Positions 8,350-18,002 are shown, numbered from the stretch's first letter. The stretch is 64,000 nucleotides of DNA from JACCTU01 sp963737405 (GCA_963737405.1 CAVTSL010000012.1:248001-312000); one strand, 5' to 3'. Notes: generated by a model not told the origin, from the sequence alone. Numbers and translations: made by a program.

Positions 8350-11300
8350 CTAGACGACTGCGGCGGGCCCGAGCAGGGCCTTGACCTCGGCGAAGAGGTC
8401 GGAGTCCGGCTTCACGCGGTAGTCCGGGCCGAACTCGAGCGTCCGCGCGCCGTCGGAGGTCGTCATCGCGACGAAGACGGACGCCTCGCCGGGGTACGAG
8501 CGGAGGATCCCCGCGAGCTCGCGGATGATCCCGGCCTGCGCCGTGCGCGCGTCGAGCTTCAGGTGGACGGCCTTGCGCTCGGGCACCGCCTCGAACGGCG
8601 AGACCTCGATCGCGATCAGCTTCGTCTCTCCTTCTTTGTGGTCGACGCGGCCCTTGACGACGAGCACCTTGTCGGTCTCGAGGTGCTCGCGCGAGCTCGC
8701 GTAGACCGAGTTGAAGACGACGACCTCGGTCGAGCCGATCACGTCGTCGAGCGAGAGGAAGACCATCGGCTCGCCGCGCTTCGTCGTCATCGCCTTCAGG
8801 CCGGCGACGATGCCGCCGACCGTCACGACCTCGCCGTCGCGGCGCGCGCCGAGCTCCGTCATCGGCGTGTCGATCTTCCGGCGCAGCTGGTCGCGGATCG
8901 CCGAGAGCGGATGGTCGGAGACGTAGAGGCCGAGCACCTCTTTCTCCAGCTTGAGCAGCTCGTTCCGGTCGAACTCGCCCGGCGGGATCGTCGGGTGGTG
9001 CCGCGGCTTCTCCTCGGTCGGCGAGTCGTCGAGGTCGAAGATCGACGCCTGCCCGGCGAGGCGGTCGGCCTGCCGCGCCCCGCCCCACTGCACCGCCTGG
9101 TCGAGCACGGCGAGCATCCCCATCCGCGTCGCGCTGAGCCCGTCGAGCGCACCGCACTTGACGAGCGACTCGAGCGAGCGCTTGTTCACGCTCTGCGCGT
9201 CGACCCGCTCGACGAAGTCCCAGATCGACTCGAACGGCCCGCCCGACTCGCGCTCGGCGACGATCGCGCGCGCCGCCGGGCCGCCGACGTTCTTGACCGC
9301 GTTCAGCCCGAAGCGGATCTGCCCCTCGACAACCGCGAAGTCGATCCGCGAGTGGTTCACGTCGGGCGGCAGCACCTCGATCTCGAGCTCGTGGCACGCG
9401 TTGACGTAGAACGGCACGCGGTCCTTCGTGTTCATCACCGAGGAGATGAGCGCCGCCATGTACTCGCGCGCGTGGTGCGCCTTCAGGTACGCGGTTCGGT
9501 AGGCGATGAGCGCGTAGCAGGCGGCGTGCGACTTGTTGAACGAGTAGTCCTGCGAGGCCTCCATGTCCTTCCAGAGCTGGTTCGCGACCGAGGGCGTCGT
9601 GCCCGACTGCGCGCAGCCCTCGAGGAACTTCTCCTTGAGGGACGCCATCAGCGAGTGGATCTTCTTGCCGATCGCCTTGCGCAGGTCGTCGGCCTCGGCG
9701 GGCGAGAAGCCGGCGATGTTCTTGGCGATCTGGAGGTACTGCTCCTGGTAGATGCAGATGCCGTACGTCGTGCCGGTGATCTCCTCCAGGCGCCGGTCGA
9801 TGTACGTGACGCGCTCCTGCCCGTGCTTGCGCTTCGCGTAGCCCGGGATGTAGCCCATCGGCCCCGGGCGGTAGAGCGCGACGAGCGCGATCAGGTCCTC
9901 GAAGACGGTCGGCCGCACCTGCCGCAGCGCCTCGCGCATGCCCGAGCCCTCGAACTGGAACACGCCGATCGAGTCGCCGCGCGCGAGCATCTCGTACGTC
10001 TTCTTGTCGTCGAGCGGAATCGCGCTCACGTCGATGCCGGCGAGCGCCTCCGCCTTGTCGATCACGTCGAGGTTCCGCAGGCCGAGGAAGTCCATCTTCA
10101 GCAGGCCGAGCGCCTCGACGTCGCCCATCGGGAACTGCGTCACGACCTCCTGGTCGGAGCCCTTCTGCTGGAGCGGCACGACCTCGATCAGCGGCCGCGC
10201 GCCGATGACGACGCCGGCGGCGTGGATCGAGTCCTGGCGGGTCAGCCCCTCGAGCGGACGGGCAAGGTCGACGATCTCGCGCGTGATCGGGTCGGCGTCG
10301 TAGCTCTCCGCGAGCGGCTGGCCCTTCTTCATGCTCGCCTCGAGCGTCTGACCCGGCCCCTCGGGGATGAGCTTCGCGATGCGGTCGACGGCGCCGTAGG
10401 GGATCTCGAGCACGCGGCCGGCGTCCCTGACCGCGGCGCGCGCGGCCATCGTCCCGAACGTGATGATCTGGGCGACGCGGTCGCGGCCGTACTTCTCGGC
10501 GACGTAGTTGATCACGCGGTCGCGACCCTCGACGGCGAAGTCGATGTCCATGTCGGGCATCGACTTGCGGCCGGGGTTGAGGAAGCGCTCGAAGAGCAGC
10601 TCGTAGCGGATCGGGTCGATGTCGGTGATCTCGAGGCAGTACGCGGCGAGCGAGCCCGCGGCCGAGCCGCGGCCCGGGCCGACGGAGATCCCGTTCTGGT
10701 GCGCGAAGCGGATGAAGTCCCAGACGATCAGGAAGTAGTCCGAGAACCCCATCTCGCGGATCGTCTTCAGCTCGAACTGCAGCCGCTCGGTCAGCTCGGG
10801 CGTGACCTTGTCGTAGCGCTTGTGCAGCCCCTTCTCGCAGAGCTCGACGAGGTAGTCGAACGAGTCGCGCCCCTCGGGCGTCGGGAACTCGGGCAGCAGG
10901 ATGTTCCCGAGCTCGATCTCGACGTTGCAGCGCTCGGCGATCTCGAGCGTGCGCGCGAGCGCGTGCCTCGTAGCCGACGAAGTCGGCGGCCATCTCGTGC
11001 GGCGCCTTGAAGAAGAACTGGTCGGTGTCGAACTTCCAGTGGTTCGGGTTCTTGAGCGAGTCGCCGGACTGGATGCAGAGGAGCGCCTCGTGGGCTCGTG
11101 CGTCCTCGTGCCGGAGGTAGTGGACGTCGCCGGTGGCGACGAGCGGCAGGCCGGCGGTCTCCGCGGCACGGGCGAGCACGGGGTTGATCCGAGCCTGGAC
11201 GTCGAGCCCGGCGTTCTGCATCTCGACGTAGACGGAGCCCTTGCCGAAGATCTGGCCGAGCCGGTCGAGCTCCGCCGCGGCGTCGTTCTCGCGGCTCTCC

Positions 11301-11734
11301 TCGAGCGCCTTGCAGACCTTCCCGGAGAGACATCCGGAGAGCGCGATCAGCCCCTGGCTGTGGCTCTGGAGCAGGTCCCAGTCGACGCGGGGCTTGTAGT
11401 AGTAGCCCTCGAGGTAGCCGAGGCTCGAGAGCTTGATCAGGTTCGAGTACCCGGCGTTGTCCTCCGCGAGCAGTGTGAGGTGCGCGTACCCCTTGGCCTG
11501 CGCCTTGCGGTCCTCGGCGACGTAGACCTCGCAGCCGAGCACCGGCTTCACGCCGTGCTTCTTGGTCTCCTTGACGAGCTGAACCGCCCCGGCGAGGGAG
11601 CCGTGATCGGTCAGCCCGACGGCCGGCATCTCGAGCTCGGCGGCACGCGCCGCGAGCTCGGGGATGCGGCACGCCCCGTCGAGAATCGAGTACTCGGAGT
11701 GGACGTGAAGGTGAACGAACGGGGCCTGACCCAT
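8350..11734 (-). CDS. dnaE: DNA polymerase III alpha subunit, one frameshift
   Basis: Catalytic subunit of the replicative DNA polymerase. The N-terminus carries a PHP domain (HLHVHSEYSILDGA, TDHGSLAG); the catalytic palm follows with the aspartate motif PDMDIDF near residue 393 and PGRGSAAGSLAAY before it; helix-hairpin-helix and OB-fold regions close the protein (VGGIVAGLKAMTTKRGEPM). Corrected length is about 1127 residues, normal for DnaE1. One extra base in the cc at 10966-10967 breaks the frame: the upstream frame ends in FVGYE and the downstream frame resumes with HALARTLEIAERC. An essential gene cannot be broken this way, so the indel is almost certainly an assembly error. A possible -10 (TAGACT, 11751-11746) sits close to the ATG, and no ribosome site is seen. 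Confidence 0.93.
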
Positions 11735-11819
11735 GGCGCCGGGTCAGTCTACGGAGCCGGTCCGCTGGTACCCGATCGAGCCTTGCCGCCCTCTCCGGTC
11801 GCTCTCAGAGGCCATCAGA

Positions 11820-12197
11820 TCAACGTCGTGGGAACGTGAGCACGAGCGGCTGTGGCATCCCCTCCTCTCCCCTCATCTCGTCAGCCATGACCGTCGCCAC
11901 GCGCGTCACGAGCTCGCGGACGACCCGGCTCCGGAACCCGTGCGCGTCGAGGTCGGCGAGCGCTTCGTCCGCCCACGCCTGCTCCCGCATCGACGCCCGC
12001 CGGAGCTGCGCGCGAAGCTCTGTCTCGATCTCCCCCCACACCCAGCTGCACGCTGTGGTCGTGATCCCCGCGAGCGCCCGGCGCGCCTCCCCGTCCCGGA
12101 TCGCGAAGGCGAGGTCGAGATGGCAGAGCGGACAGATCGGCAGCGAACGGAGGTCGATCCGATCGACGATCTCGGCTGCGCGTTCCTGATCGAGCAC
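11820..12197 (-). CDS. Hypothetical protein with CPLCH motif
   Basis: Possible gene of 125 residues from a GTG at 12197. It contains LPICPLCHLD, a Cys-x-x-Cys-His group that may bind a metal, followed by predicted helices. No family is recognised. It lies between dnaE and the first toxin-antitoxin pair in the same orientation. Codon pattern in this frame looks better than in the overlapping antisense frames, but the call rests on that and on length alone. Confidence 0.45.
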   Translation of the reverse strand: MLDQERAAEIVDRIDLRSLPICPLCHLDLAFAIRDGEARRALAGITTTACSWVWGEIETELRAQLRRASMREQAWADEALADLDAHGFRSRVVRELVTRVATVMADEMRGEEGMPQPLVLTFPRR

Positions 12198-12287
12198 GCC
12201 ATTGATTGAACCTGACCCAAAGCCCGAAATTGCACCGACTTCGTGCCGATCAGTCCACAGCCCCGCTCAGGGCCCGCTCGGCGGTGG

Positions 12288-12686
12288 TCAGGCCCGCAGC
12301 TCGGCGAAACCCGCGGCCGCGAAGTCCCCGTCGAACGCAAATGCCTCGCGAAGGCGGAGCGACCGCATGAGGGCGAAGCTCGTCGCGTCGACGAACGAGT
12401 ACTCGCGCTCGTCGTGCTGCCGCAGCCAGCGCAGCGCGCGTTCCTCGATCTCTGGCTCGACCCTCACCACGTCGACGCGAGCCGTCCGGGCGAGCATGTC
12501 GAGGAAGGCGACCGCGGACGCATGTCCGCTGCGGCGCCGGAGGAACGTCCAGGTCTCGCCGCGCACGTTGTTCGAGGTCACGAGCCGCTGGGCGCGCTCG
12601 CGGTCGAGCAGCCGCAGCGCCTCCTCGTGATGGTCGTCTCGCCGCATCCGGGCGGCCACCCAGAACGACGTGTCGACGAAGATCAC
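12288..12686 (-). CDS. PIN-domain ribonuclease toxin (VapC-like)
   Basis: Toxin half of a type II toxin-antitoxin pair, 132 residues. PIN domain: MIFVDTSFWVA supplies the first acidic residue (Asp5), VRGETWTFL the Glu, YSFVDATSFA and FAFDGDFAAAG the later aspartates, so the four-residue metal site looks complete. VapC toxins cleave specific tRNA or rRNA sites; the target here is unknown. The ATG overlaps the antitoxin TGA (ATGA, 12683-12686), giving tight translational coupling. Confidence 0.87.
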   Translation of the reverse strand: MIFVDTSFWVAARMRRDDHHEEALRLLDRERAQRLVTSNNVRGETWTFLRRRSGHASAVAFLDMLARTARVDVVRVEPEIEERALRWLRQHDEREYSFVDATSFALMRSLRLREAFAFDGDFAAAGFAELRA

Positions 12687-12916
12687 CGCGGATAGACGAC
12701 GTCGTCCACGCTCTCGGAGTCGCCGCGGGCTCCCTCGTCCCCGCCGACGAACTCCCAGAGCGCGTCCGCCTGAATCGGAGGCAGGGGCCGGAGCTCGTCC
12801 GCGACGTAGCGCCTGACGAGGGCAGCCTTCGACACGCCCGCCGCGCGGGCCGCCCGGTCGAGCGCCGCGTCGAGCTCTGGCTCGATCGAGATCTGGAGCC
12901 GCTTCATCCTCGCCAC
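12683..12916 (-). CDS. Ribbon-helix-helix antitoxin (VapB-like)
   Basis: Antitoxin of 77 residues. The N-terminal KRLQISIEPELDAALDRAA with AGVSKAALVRRYV is a CopG-type ribbon-helix-helix fold; the acidic C-terminal half (GGDEGARGDSESVDD) should wrap the toxin. Start is GTG at 12916 with an in-frame ATG at codon 4. A dyad overlaps the region immediately upstream, as expected for an autoregulated pair. Confidence 0.83.
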   Translation of the reverse strand: MARMKRLQISIEPELDAALDRAARAAGVSKAALVRRYVADELRPLPPIQADALWEFVGGDEGARGDSESVDDVVYPR

Positions 12917-12919
12917 GCT

Positions 12920-12944
12920 ACATCACTCTAGATGGGTGATGTAA
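12920..12944 (-). promoter_or_regulatory. Inverted repeat, probable antitoxin operator
   Basis: TACATCAC (12920-12927) and GTGATGTA (12937-12944) are exact inverted copies nine bases apart, ending four bases from the antitoxin GTG. Position and symmetry fit binding by a dimeric ribbon-helix-helix repressor blocking its own promoter. The intergenic region is shared with the divergent TIR gene. Confidence 0.5.
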
Positions 12945-12981
12945 TGGCCGCAACGGCCACGTTACTGCCGCCTCGGCCTCG

Positions 12982-13010
12982 TTGAACCCGTCCGCTCCGA
13001 GCGCTAGCGT
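12982..13010 (+). promoter_or_regulatory. Promoter of TIR-domain gene
   Basis: TTGAAC (12982-12987), a 17-base spacer and TAGCGT (13005-13010) make a good primary-sigma promoter. GGAGG at 13020-13024 then precedes the ATG at 13035. Confidence 0.55.
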
Positions 13011-13034
13011 CGAGTCGCCGGAGGTTGCCGGGGC

Positions 13035-14075
13035 ATGCCTCGAATCTTCATCAGCTATAGACGTGAGGAGACCGCCTACCCGGCGGCGTGGCTCTTCGAC
13101 CGGCTCGAGGCGCGCTTCGGCGAGGAGCAGATCTTCAAGGACGTCGACTCGATCGACCCCGGCGACGACTTCGTCGAACGGATCACCGCAGCGGTCGCCT
13201 CGTGCGACGTGCTGCTTGCGCTGATCGGCGAGGAGTGGCTGACGATCGCCAACGAGGGCGGCCGGCGCCTCGACGACCCCAAGGACTTCGTGCGCCTCGA
13301 GATCGAGGCTGCGCTCGCACGCGACGTGCGCGTCGTCCCCGTCCTCGTCGACGACGCAGTCATGCCCGAGGCGGAAGAGCTCCCGCCGAGCCTCGCGCCG
13401 CTCGCGCGGCGACAGGCGCTCGAGCTCAGCCCGCAGCGGTTCGACTTCGACACGAGCCGGCTCCTCGACGGGATCGAGAAGGTGGTCTCGGGCGACGAGC
13501 CACCCAGTCCGGCGCCGAAGCGGCTGCGCGCATCGCGCCGCGCTCTCCTCGCCGCCGGCATCGCCGGCGCCGCCGTGCTCCTGCTCGTTCCCGCACTCGT
13601 CTACCTCACGCGTGGGGACTCGGACGAACCGCCGTCGAGCACGCCGGCCGCGACACCCGCTGCGGGGCAGAGCTGGGTCGCCGAGGCGAACGAGATCTGC
13701 GAGCGCGCGAACGACACCATCAACGACCTGCCCGAGCCGAACACCTCGAGCCTCGACACGCTCGGTCCCGACGCGCTCGTCGGCTACGGCGTGACGGCGC
13801 TGAAGGTCAACAAGCGGATGATCCGCGACCTCGGCGAGCTCTCGCCGCCGTCGGACGAGCGCGCCGCGCATCAGGAGCTCGTACGCCGCGGAGCGGCGAT
13901 GACCGAGGCTGCCGAGGAGTTCTTCGCGGCGCTCCGCATCGGCGACGTCGCCGCTGCGCAAGCGCAGGAGTCAGCGCTGTCGAAATCGGGCGAGCGGTTC
14001 GACGCCCAGGCACTGAAAGTCGGGGCGACGACGTGCGCCGAAGGCGCATCTCTCGGAGCCTCCTTCGGCGGCTAG
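13035..14075 (+). CDS. Membrane-anchored TIR-domain protein
   Basis: Protein of 346 residues with an N-terminal TIR domain (residues 1-150: RIFISYRREET, FKDVDSIDPGDDF, DVLLALIGEEWL, VRVVPVLVDDA). Glu89 in DFVRLEIEAAL occupies the place of the catalytic glutamate of NAD-cleaving bacterial TIR domains. A linker leads to one membrane helix (about 169-191) and then an outer domain of ~150 residues with two cysteines (NEICERAN, ATTCAEGAS) and mostly helices. The topology suggests a sensor outside the membrane passing a signal to a cytoplasmic TIR effector; this is inference. Bacterial TIR proteins serve in NAD depletion, cADPR-type signalling or scaffolding. It stands alone as a transcript between two toxin-antitoxin pairs. 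Confidence 0.87.
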   Translation: MPRIFISYRREETAYPAAWLFDRLEARFGEEQIFKDVDSIDPGDDFVERITAAVASCDVLLALIGEEWLTIANEGGRRLDDPKDFVRLEIEAALARDVRVVPVLVDDAVMPEAEELPPSLAPLARRQALELSPQRFDFDTSRLLDGIEKVVSGDEPPSPAPKRLRASRRALLAAGIAGAAVLLLVPALVYLTRGDSDEPPSSTPAATPAAGQSWVAEANEICERANDTINDLPEPNTSSLDTLGPDALVGYGVTALKVNKRMIRDLGELSPPSDERAAHQELVRRGAAMTEAAEEFFAALRIGDVAAAQAQESALSKSGERFDAQALKVGATTCAEGASLGASFGG

Positions 14076-14079
14076 CTGT

Positions 14080-14111
14080 TAGGATATCCAGTCGTGGCGA
14101 AACAGATATCC
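14080..14111 (+). promoter_or_regulatory. -10 box and paired GATATC sites at second antitoxin start
   Basis: TAGGAT (14080-14085) lies nine bases before the GTG at 14094, the spacing of a leaderless transcript. GGATATCC (14082-14089) overlaps it, and a second AGATATCC lies at 14104-14111 within the coding start, 22 bases on, which is two helical turns. This is a plausible autoregulatory operator pair. Confidence 0.35.
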
Positions 14112-14321
14112 AAACCGGACAAGACCTCTATGGTCATCGACCGCGAGAAGGCGGCGGCGGCACAAGGGATCCTCGGGACGCGAACGCTCGCGGAGACCGT
14201 TGACCGCGCGTTGGACGAGGTGATTCGACTCGACGCACGTCGGCGGTTGATGCGCCGGATCGAGAAGGAAGGCGGCATCGGCCCCTCGCCGGAAGAGCTC
14301 CGGCGGCTCCGCGAGCCGTAG
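14094..14321 (+). CDS. Antitoxin of second PIN-toxin pair
   Basis: Small protein of 75 residues from a GTG: MAKQISKPDKTSMVIDRE followed by a helical stretch ILGTRTLAETVDRALDEVI and a basic/acidic tail. The layout fits a VapB-type antitoxin, with a short strand plus helix-turn-helix dimerisation unit. It is called an antitoxin mainly because the next gene is a PIN toxin whose GTG shares the last base of its TAG (TAGTG at 14319-14323). Confidence 0.72.
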   Translation: MAKQISKPDKTSMVIDREKAAAAQGILGTRTLAETVDRALDEVIRLDARRRLMRRIEKEGGIGPSPEELRRLREP

Positions 14322-14737
14322 TGGCTCGCTATCTCGCCGACACGAGCGCCTGGACGCGCAGCCAGTCGACGGGAGGCATCGCGGCGCGCTGGGCAACGCT
14401 CGTCGCGCTCGACGAGATCGCGACATGTCCGCCGGTCCGCCTCGAGCTTCTGTACTCGGCGCGCGGTCCCGCCGACTACGCGCAGCGAGCAACTGAGATC
14501 GACGGCCTACCGCAGCTGCCGTTCACCGACGTAGACGCAGACGTCGCGCTGAACACGCAGGCGGCGCTCTCCCAACGCGCGCAGCATCGCGGCCCGAAGC
14601 CACTCGACCTCTTCGTCGCCGCGATCGCGCAGCGGAACGGGCTCACGCTTCTCCACTACGACCGCCACTTCGACGCGATCGCCCGCGTCACGGGCCAGCC
14701 GACCGAGTGGCTGGCCCGCCGCGGAAGCCTCGACTAG
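14321..14737 (+). CDS. PIN-domain ribonuclease toxin (VapC-like), second copy
   Basis: PIN protein of 138 residues: YLADTSAWTRS gives the first Asp, VRLELLYSA the Glu, KPLDLFVAAIAQ and LLHYDRHFDAIA the later aspartates. The metal site looks intact. It is coupled to the preceding antitoxin by one-base overlap. It is different in sequence from the PIN toxin at 12.3-12.7 kb, so the two pairs are not a recent duplication. Its TAG shares the CTAG at 14734-14737 with the stop of the convergent glucosidase. Confidence 0.85.
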   Translation: MARYLADTSAWTRSQSTGGIAARWATLVALDEIATCPPVRLELLYSARGPADYAQRATEIDGLPQLPFTDVDADVALNTQAALSQRAQHRGPKPLDLFVAAIAQRNGLTLLHYDRHFDAIARVTGQPTEWLARRGSLD

Positions 14738-16092
14738 CTGCCGTTCCTGTGCCCGTTCCTGCTGGCCGCGATGTAGTCGCGATACCAGCGGTAGCTCGCC
14801 TTCGGCACGCGCTGGAGCGTCGGGAAGTCGACGTAGACGATCCCGAAGCGCTTCGAGTACCCGTGCGCCCACTCGAAGTTGTCGAGGAGCGACCACACGA
14901 AGTAGCCCGCCATCGGCACGCCGGCCTCGATCGCCTTGCCGATCGCGTCGAGGTGCGCCTCGATGTACGCCTTCCGCTCGGGGTCGACGACCTCGCCGTC
15001 GTGGGCCGTGTGGTCGCCGAACGCCGCGCCGTTCTCCGTGATGTAGATCGGCGGCGGGTCGTAGTCGTCCTTCACGCGGACGAGCATGTCGAAGAGGCCG
15101 TTCGGGAAGATCTCCCAGTCCATCGCCGTGTACGTCGCCTCAGGGCGGACATGGATCGGCCGGCCGCCATCCGGGCTCGCGCGCAGCACCTGCCGCGAGT
15201 AGTAGTTGATGCCGAGGAAGTCGAGCGGCGCGGAGATCGCCTCGAGATCGCCGTCCTCGACCGGCGGGCCTGCCGCGGGCATCGGCGAGAAGTACTCCAG
15301 GATGTCCGCCGGATAGCTCCCACGGAAGATCGGATCGAGGAACCAGCGGTTGAAGAAGCCGTCGGCGTGCTCCGCGGCCTTGCGATCCTCGTCGCTGTCG
15401 CTCGCCGGGTACGCGGGGTTGAGGACGAGCGTGATGCCGACCTTCGCGTCAGAGACGTTTCGCCTGATCGCCTCCACCGCCCAGCCGTGCGAGAGGAGGA
15501 TGTGGTGCGCCGCCGCGAGCGCGTCGTCCGGGCTCTTCCGCCCCGGCGCGTGCTCGCCGGACCCGTATCCGAGCCACGCCGCGACCCAGGGCTCGTTGTG
15601 CGTGATCCAGTGCTTGACGCGGTCGCCGAGCCGTTCGGCGATTGCCTCGGTGTACTCGACGAACGCTTCGGCGGTCGAGCGGACCGCCCAGCCGCCCTCG
15701 TCCTCGAGGGTCTGCGGCAGATCCCAGTGATAGAGCGTCGGGAACGGCGTCACGCCCTGCGCGAGCAGCTCGTCGATCATTCGGTCGTAGAAGTCGAGGC
15801 CCGCCTGGTTCACCTTGCCGCGGCCGTCCGGGATGATCCGCGGCCAGGCGATCGACAGGCGGAACGCGTCGAGCCCGAGCTCCTTCATCAGCCGGATGTC
15901 GTCGGGATACCGGTGGTAGAAGTCGCACGCGATCGCGCCGCTCTCGCCGTTCCGGACCTTCCCCGGCGTCGCGCAGAACCGGTCCCAGATGCTCTCGCCG
16001 CGGCCGTCCTCGTCGGCGGCGCCCTCGATCTGGTACGCCGCCGTCGCTGCGCCCCAGGAGAAATCCGCGGGGAACGAAGTCTTCTCGGTCAT
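14734..16092 (-). CDS. GH1 beta-glucosidase
   Basis: Cytoplasmic glycoside hydrolase family 1 enzyme, 452 residues, the normal family length. It has the N-terminal signature FSWGAATAAYQIEG, acid/base Glu167 in THNEPW, and nucleophile Glu353 in YITENG. W and Y residues of the sugar site (YHWDLPQTL, VWSLLDNFEW) are present. It has no signal peptide, so it acts on imported oligosaccharides. It is the last gene of the sugar-uptake operon; its ATG overlaps the TGA of the ATPase gene upstream (ATGA, 16089-16092). This pairing implies that beta-linked glucosides such as cello-oligosaccharides are the imported sugars, but other beta-glycosides remain possible. Confidence 0.95.
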   Translation of the reverse strand: MTEKTSFPADFSWGAATAAYQIEGAADEDGRGESIWDRFCATPGKVRNGESGAIACDFYHRYPDDIRLMKELGLDAFRLSIAWPRIIPDGRGKVNQAGLDFYDRMIDELLAQGVTPFPTLYHWDLPQTLEDEGGWAVRSTAEAFVEYTEAIAERLGDRVKHWITHNEPWVAAWLGYGSGEHAPGRKSPDDALAAAHHILLSHGWAVEAIRRNVSDAKVGITLVLNPAYPASDSDEDRKAAEHADGFFNRWFLDPIFRGSYPADILEYFSPMPAAGPPVEDGDLEAISAPLDFLGINYYSRQVLRASPDGGRPIHVRPEATYTAMDWEIFPNGLFDMLVRVKDDYDPPPIYITENGAAFGDHTAHDGEVVDPERKAYIEAHLDAIGKAIEAGVPMAGYFVWSLLDNFEWAHGYSKRFGIVYVDFPTLQRVPKASYRWYRDYIAASRNGHRNGS

Positions 16093-16965
16093 GCTGCAAG
16101 CCTCCTGACGAAGTGGTCGGGTCGTTCTTCGACGAGCGACGTTCCCGCACCGAGGTCGCCGACATTGCGGCCGACGCGGGCGCCGAGCGGCTGGTGCGAA
16201 AGGCCGCGCTCCGGGTGCGGAACGGCGGAGAGCAGAAGCCTGGTGTAGGGGTGGAGCGGCTCGAGGAGCACCGAATCGGTCGGGCCCTGCTCGACGATCT
16301 GGCCGGCGTACATCACGAGAACCTCGTCCGCGATGTAGCGCGCGCTCGCGATGTCGTGCGTGATGTAGAGGAACGCGATGCCCGAGCTCCTGCTTCAGCC
16401 CGAGCATCAGGTTGAGGATCCCGATCCGGATCGAGACGTCGAGCATCGAGATCGGCTCGTCCGCGAGGATCACCGACGGGTTGACGGCGAGCGCGCGCGC
16501 GATCGCGACGCGCTGGCGCTGCCCCCCGGAGAGCTCGTGCGGATACTTCGCGGCGTACATCTCGGGCGGCACGAGGCCCACCGTGCGCAGCAGCTCGTGG
16601 ACCCGAGGCGCGACGTCGCGCCTCGAGACGACGCTGTGGATCCGCACGGGGCGCTCGAGGTGGTGCCTGATCGTCCGCACCGGATTCAGCGAGTCGAAGG
16701 GGTCCTGGAAGATCATCTGCACCCGCGAGCGGTAGAGCTTGACGTCGCGGCGGCCGAGGACGTCCGTCCCGTCGTAGATCACCGAGCCCGACGTCGCGTT
16801 GTGCAACCGCGCGAGGATGCGCGCGACGGTGCTCTTGCCGCTGCCGCTCTCGCCGACGAGCGCCGTGATCGTGCCCTGGCGAAGCGTGAAGCTCACGTCG
16901 TCGACCGCGCGCAGCTTCCCGAAGTCCTTGGTCAGCGCGCGGACGTCCAGCTCGGCGGTGCTCAC
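16089..16965 (-). CDS. Oligopeptide/sugar-type ABC transporter ATPase 2 (DppF/OppF family), one frameshift
   Basis: Second ATPase of the transporter, about 291 residues after correction. Walker A GESGSGKST, Q loop MIFQDPFDSLNP, signature LSGGQRQRVAIARAL and Walker B VILADEPIS are visible; the second half ends with the OppF-type HPYTRLLLSAVPHPE extension. One extra base in ccc at 16381-16383 breaks the frame right after KQELG, so the D-loop/H-loop segment lies in the next frame. Start GTG at 16965 overlaps the previous TGA (GTGA). Peptide-type ABC systems are also used for oligosaccharides, and the GH1 and LacI genes favour that here. Confidence 0.9.
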
Positions 16966-18002
16966 GAGCGCGACTCCTCGACGAGGTGGCAGGCGACCTC
17001 GTGGCCGGGAGCGACGGGCTTGAGCACCGGCCGCTCCGTCGTCTGGCGCGTGTAGAGCGCGGCGTCGCCGGGCTGGCAGTGCGGACACCGGGGATGGAAG
17101 CGGCACCCGGTCGGCGGATCGCCGAGATCGGGCGGGCTGCCGGGGATGCCCGCCAGCCGACCGAGCGGACCAGTGAGCGGGGGGAACGAGCCGAGCAGCC
17201 CGAGCGAGTATGGATGCAGCGAGTTGGCGAAGAGCTCCTGGGACGGGGCCAGCTCGACGATCTCGCCCGCGTACATGATCGCGACGCGGTCCGCGAACTC
17301 CAAAAGCAGCGACAGGTCGTGCGTGATGAACAGCACGGCGAACCCGAGCTCGCGCTGCAGCTGCTGGACCTCCTGCAGGATCTCGCGCTGCACGACGACG
17401 TCGAGCGCGGTCGTCGGCTCGTCCATGATCACGAGCTCCGGCTCGAGCGCGAGCGCCATCGCGATGATCACGCGCTGACGCATGCCGCCGGAGAGCTCGT
17501 GCGGATACGCGCGCACGCGGCCGCGGTCGATCCCGACGAGGTTGAGCAGGTCGCCGGCCCGCTCCAGCGCGTCGCGCTTGCTCACGCGCTCGTGCGCTTT
17601 CATCATGTCCACGAACTGGTCGCCGACGCGCATGACCGGGTTGAGCGCGCTCATCGCGCTCTGGAAGACCATCGAGACGTTGCGCCAGCGGTAGCGGCGG
17701 CGCTCCTTCACGCTCAGTCCGACGACGTCGACCCCGCGGAACCGGATGTGGCCACCGGTCACCTCCGCCGGCGGCTGCAGGATGCTCAGGATCGCGTTCG
17801 CGGTCGTCGTCTTGCCGCACCCCGACTCGCCGGCGAGGCCGACGATCTCCCCCGCGCGGATCGTCAGGTTGACGTGATCGACGGCGCGCAGCGGGCGGCC
17901 CGGCTGGAGGTAGTCGACGACGAGATCGTCGAGCTCGAGCAGCACCTCGGTCTCGACGTCGGCAGCGATCGCGGGCGCAGCGTCCTGCACGAGGCCGGTC
18001 AC
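16962..18002 (-). CDS. Oligopeptide/sugar-type ABC transporter ATPase 1 (DppD/OppD family)
   Basis: First ATPase, 346 residues. Walker A GESGCGKTT, Q loop VFQSAMSALNP, signature LSGGMRQRV, Walker B LVIMDEPTTALD and H loop FITHDLSL are all intact. The C-terminal part has the conserved cysteine motif CRFHPRCPHCQPGD that in this subfamily binds an iron-sulfur cluster or metal. GTG start at 18002 overlaps the permease stop (GTGA), and the stop overlaps the next ATPase start. It works as a heterodimer with the downstream ATPase to energise import. Confidence 0.93.
   Translation of the reverse strand: MTGLVQDAAPAIAADVETEVLLELDDLVVDYLQPGRPLRAVDHVNLTIRAGEIVGLAGESGCGKTTTANAILSILQPPAEVTGGHIRFRGVDVVGLSVKERRRYRWRNVSMVFQSAMSALNPVMRVGDQFVDMMKAHERVSKRDALERAGDLLNLVGIDRGRVRAYPHELSGGMRQRVIIAMALALEPELVIMDEPTTALDVVVQREILQEVQQLQRELGFAVLFITHDLSLLLEFADRVAIMYAGEIVELAPSQELFANSLHPYSLGLLGSFPPLTGPLGRLAGIPGSPPDLGDPPTGCRFHPRCPHCQPGDAALYTRQTTERPVLKPVAPGHEVACHLVEESRS

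Noticed and set aside
10966..10967. Programmed ribosomal frameshift or intein in dnaE
   Set aside because: No slippery heptamer or downstream structure was apparent, no intein motifs are present, and similar breaks occur in unrelated genes in the window.
7925..11734. Single 1269-residue ORF spanning dnaE and the SnoaL-like gene
   Set aside because: Only the first part (PHP domain) and the last 135 residues make sense; the middle is an out-of-frame reading created by the indel at 10966-10967.
14082..14111. GATATC pair as an attachment site
   Set aside because: No integrase or mobile gene is nearby; overlap with a -10 box and the antitoxin start makes an operator more likely.
12288..14737. 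Whole TIR/toxin-antitoxin islet as a prophage or integrative element
   Set aside because: No integrase, transposase, tRNA or flanking repeats were found; codon use looks like the neighbours.
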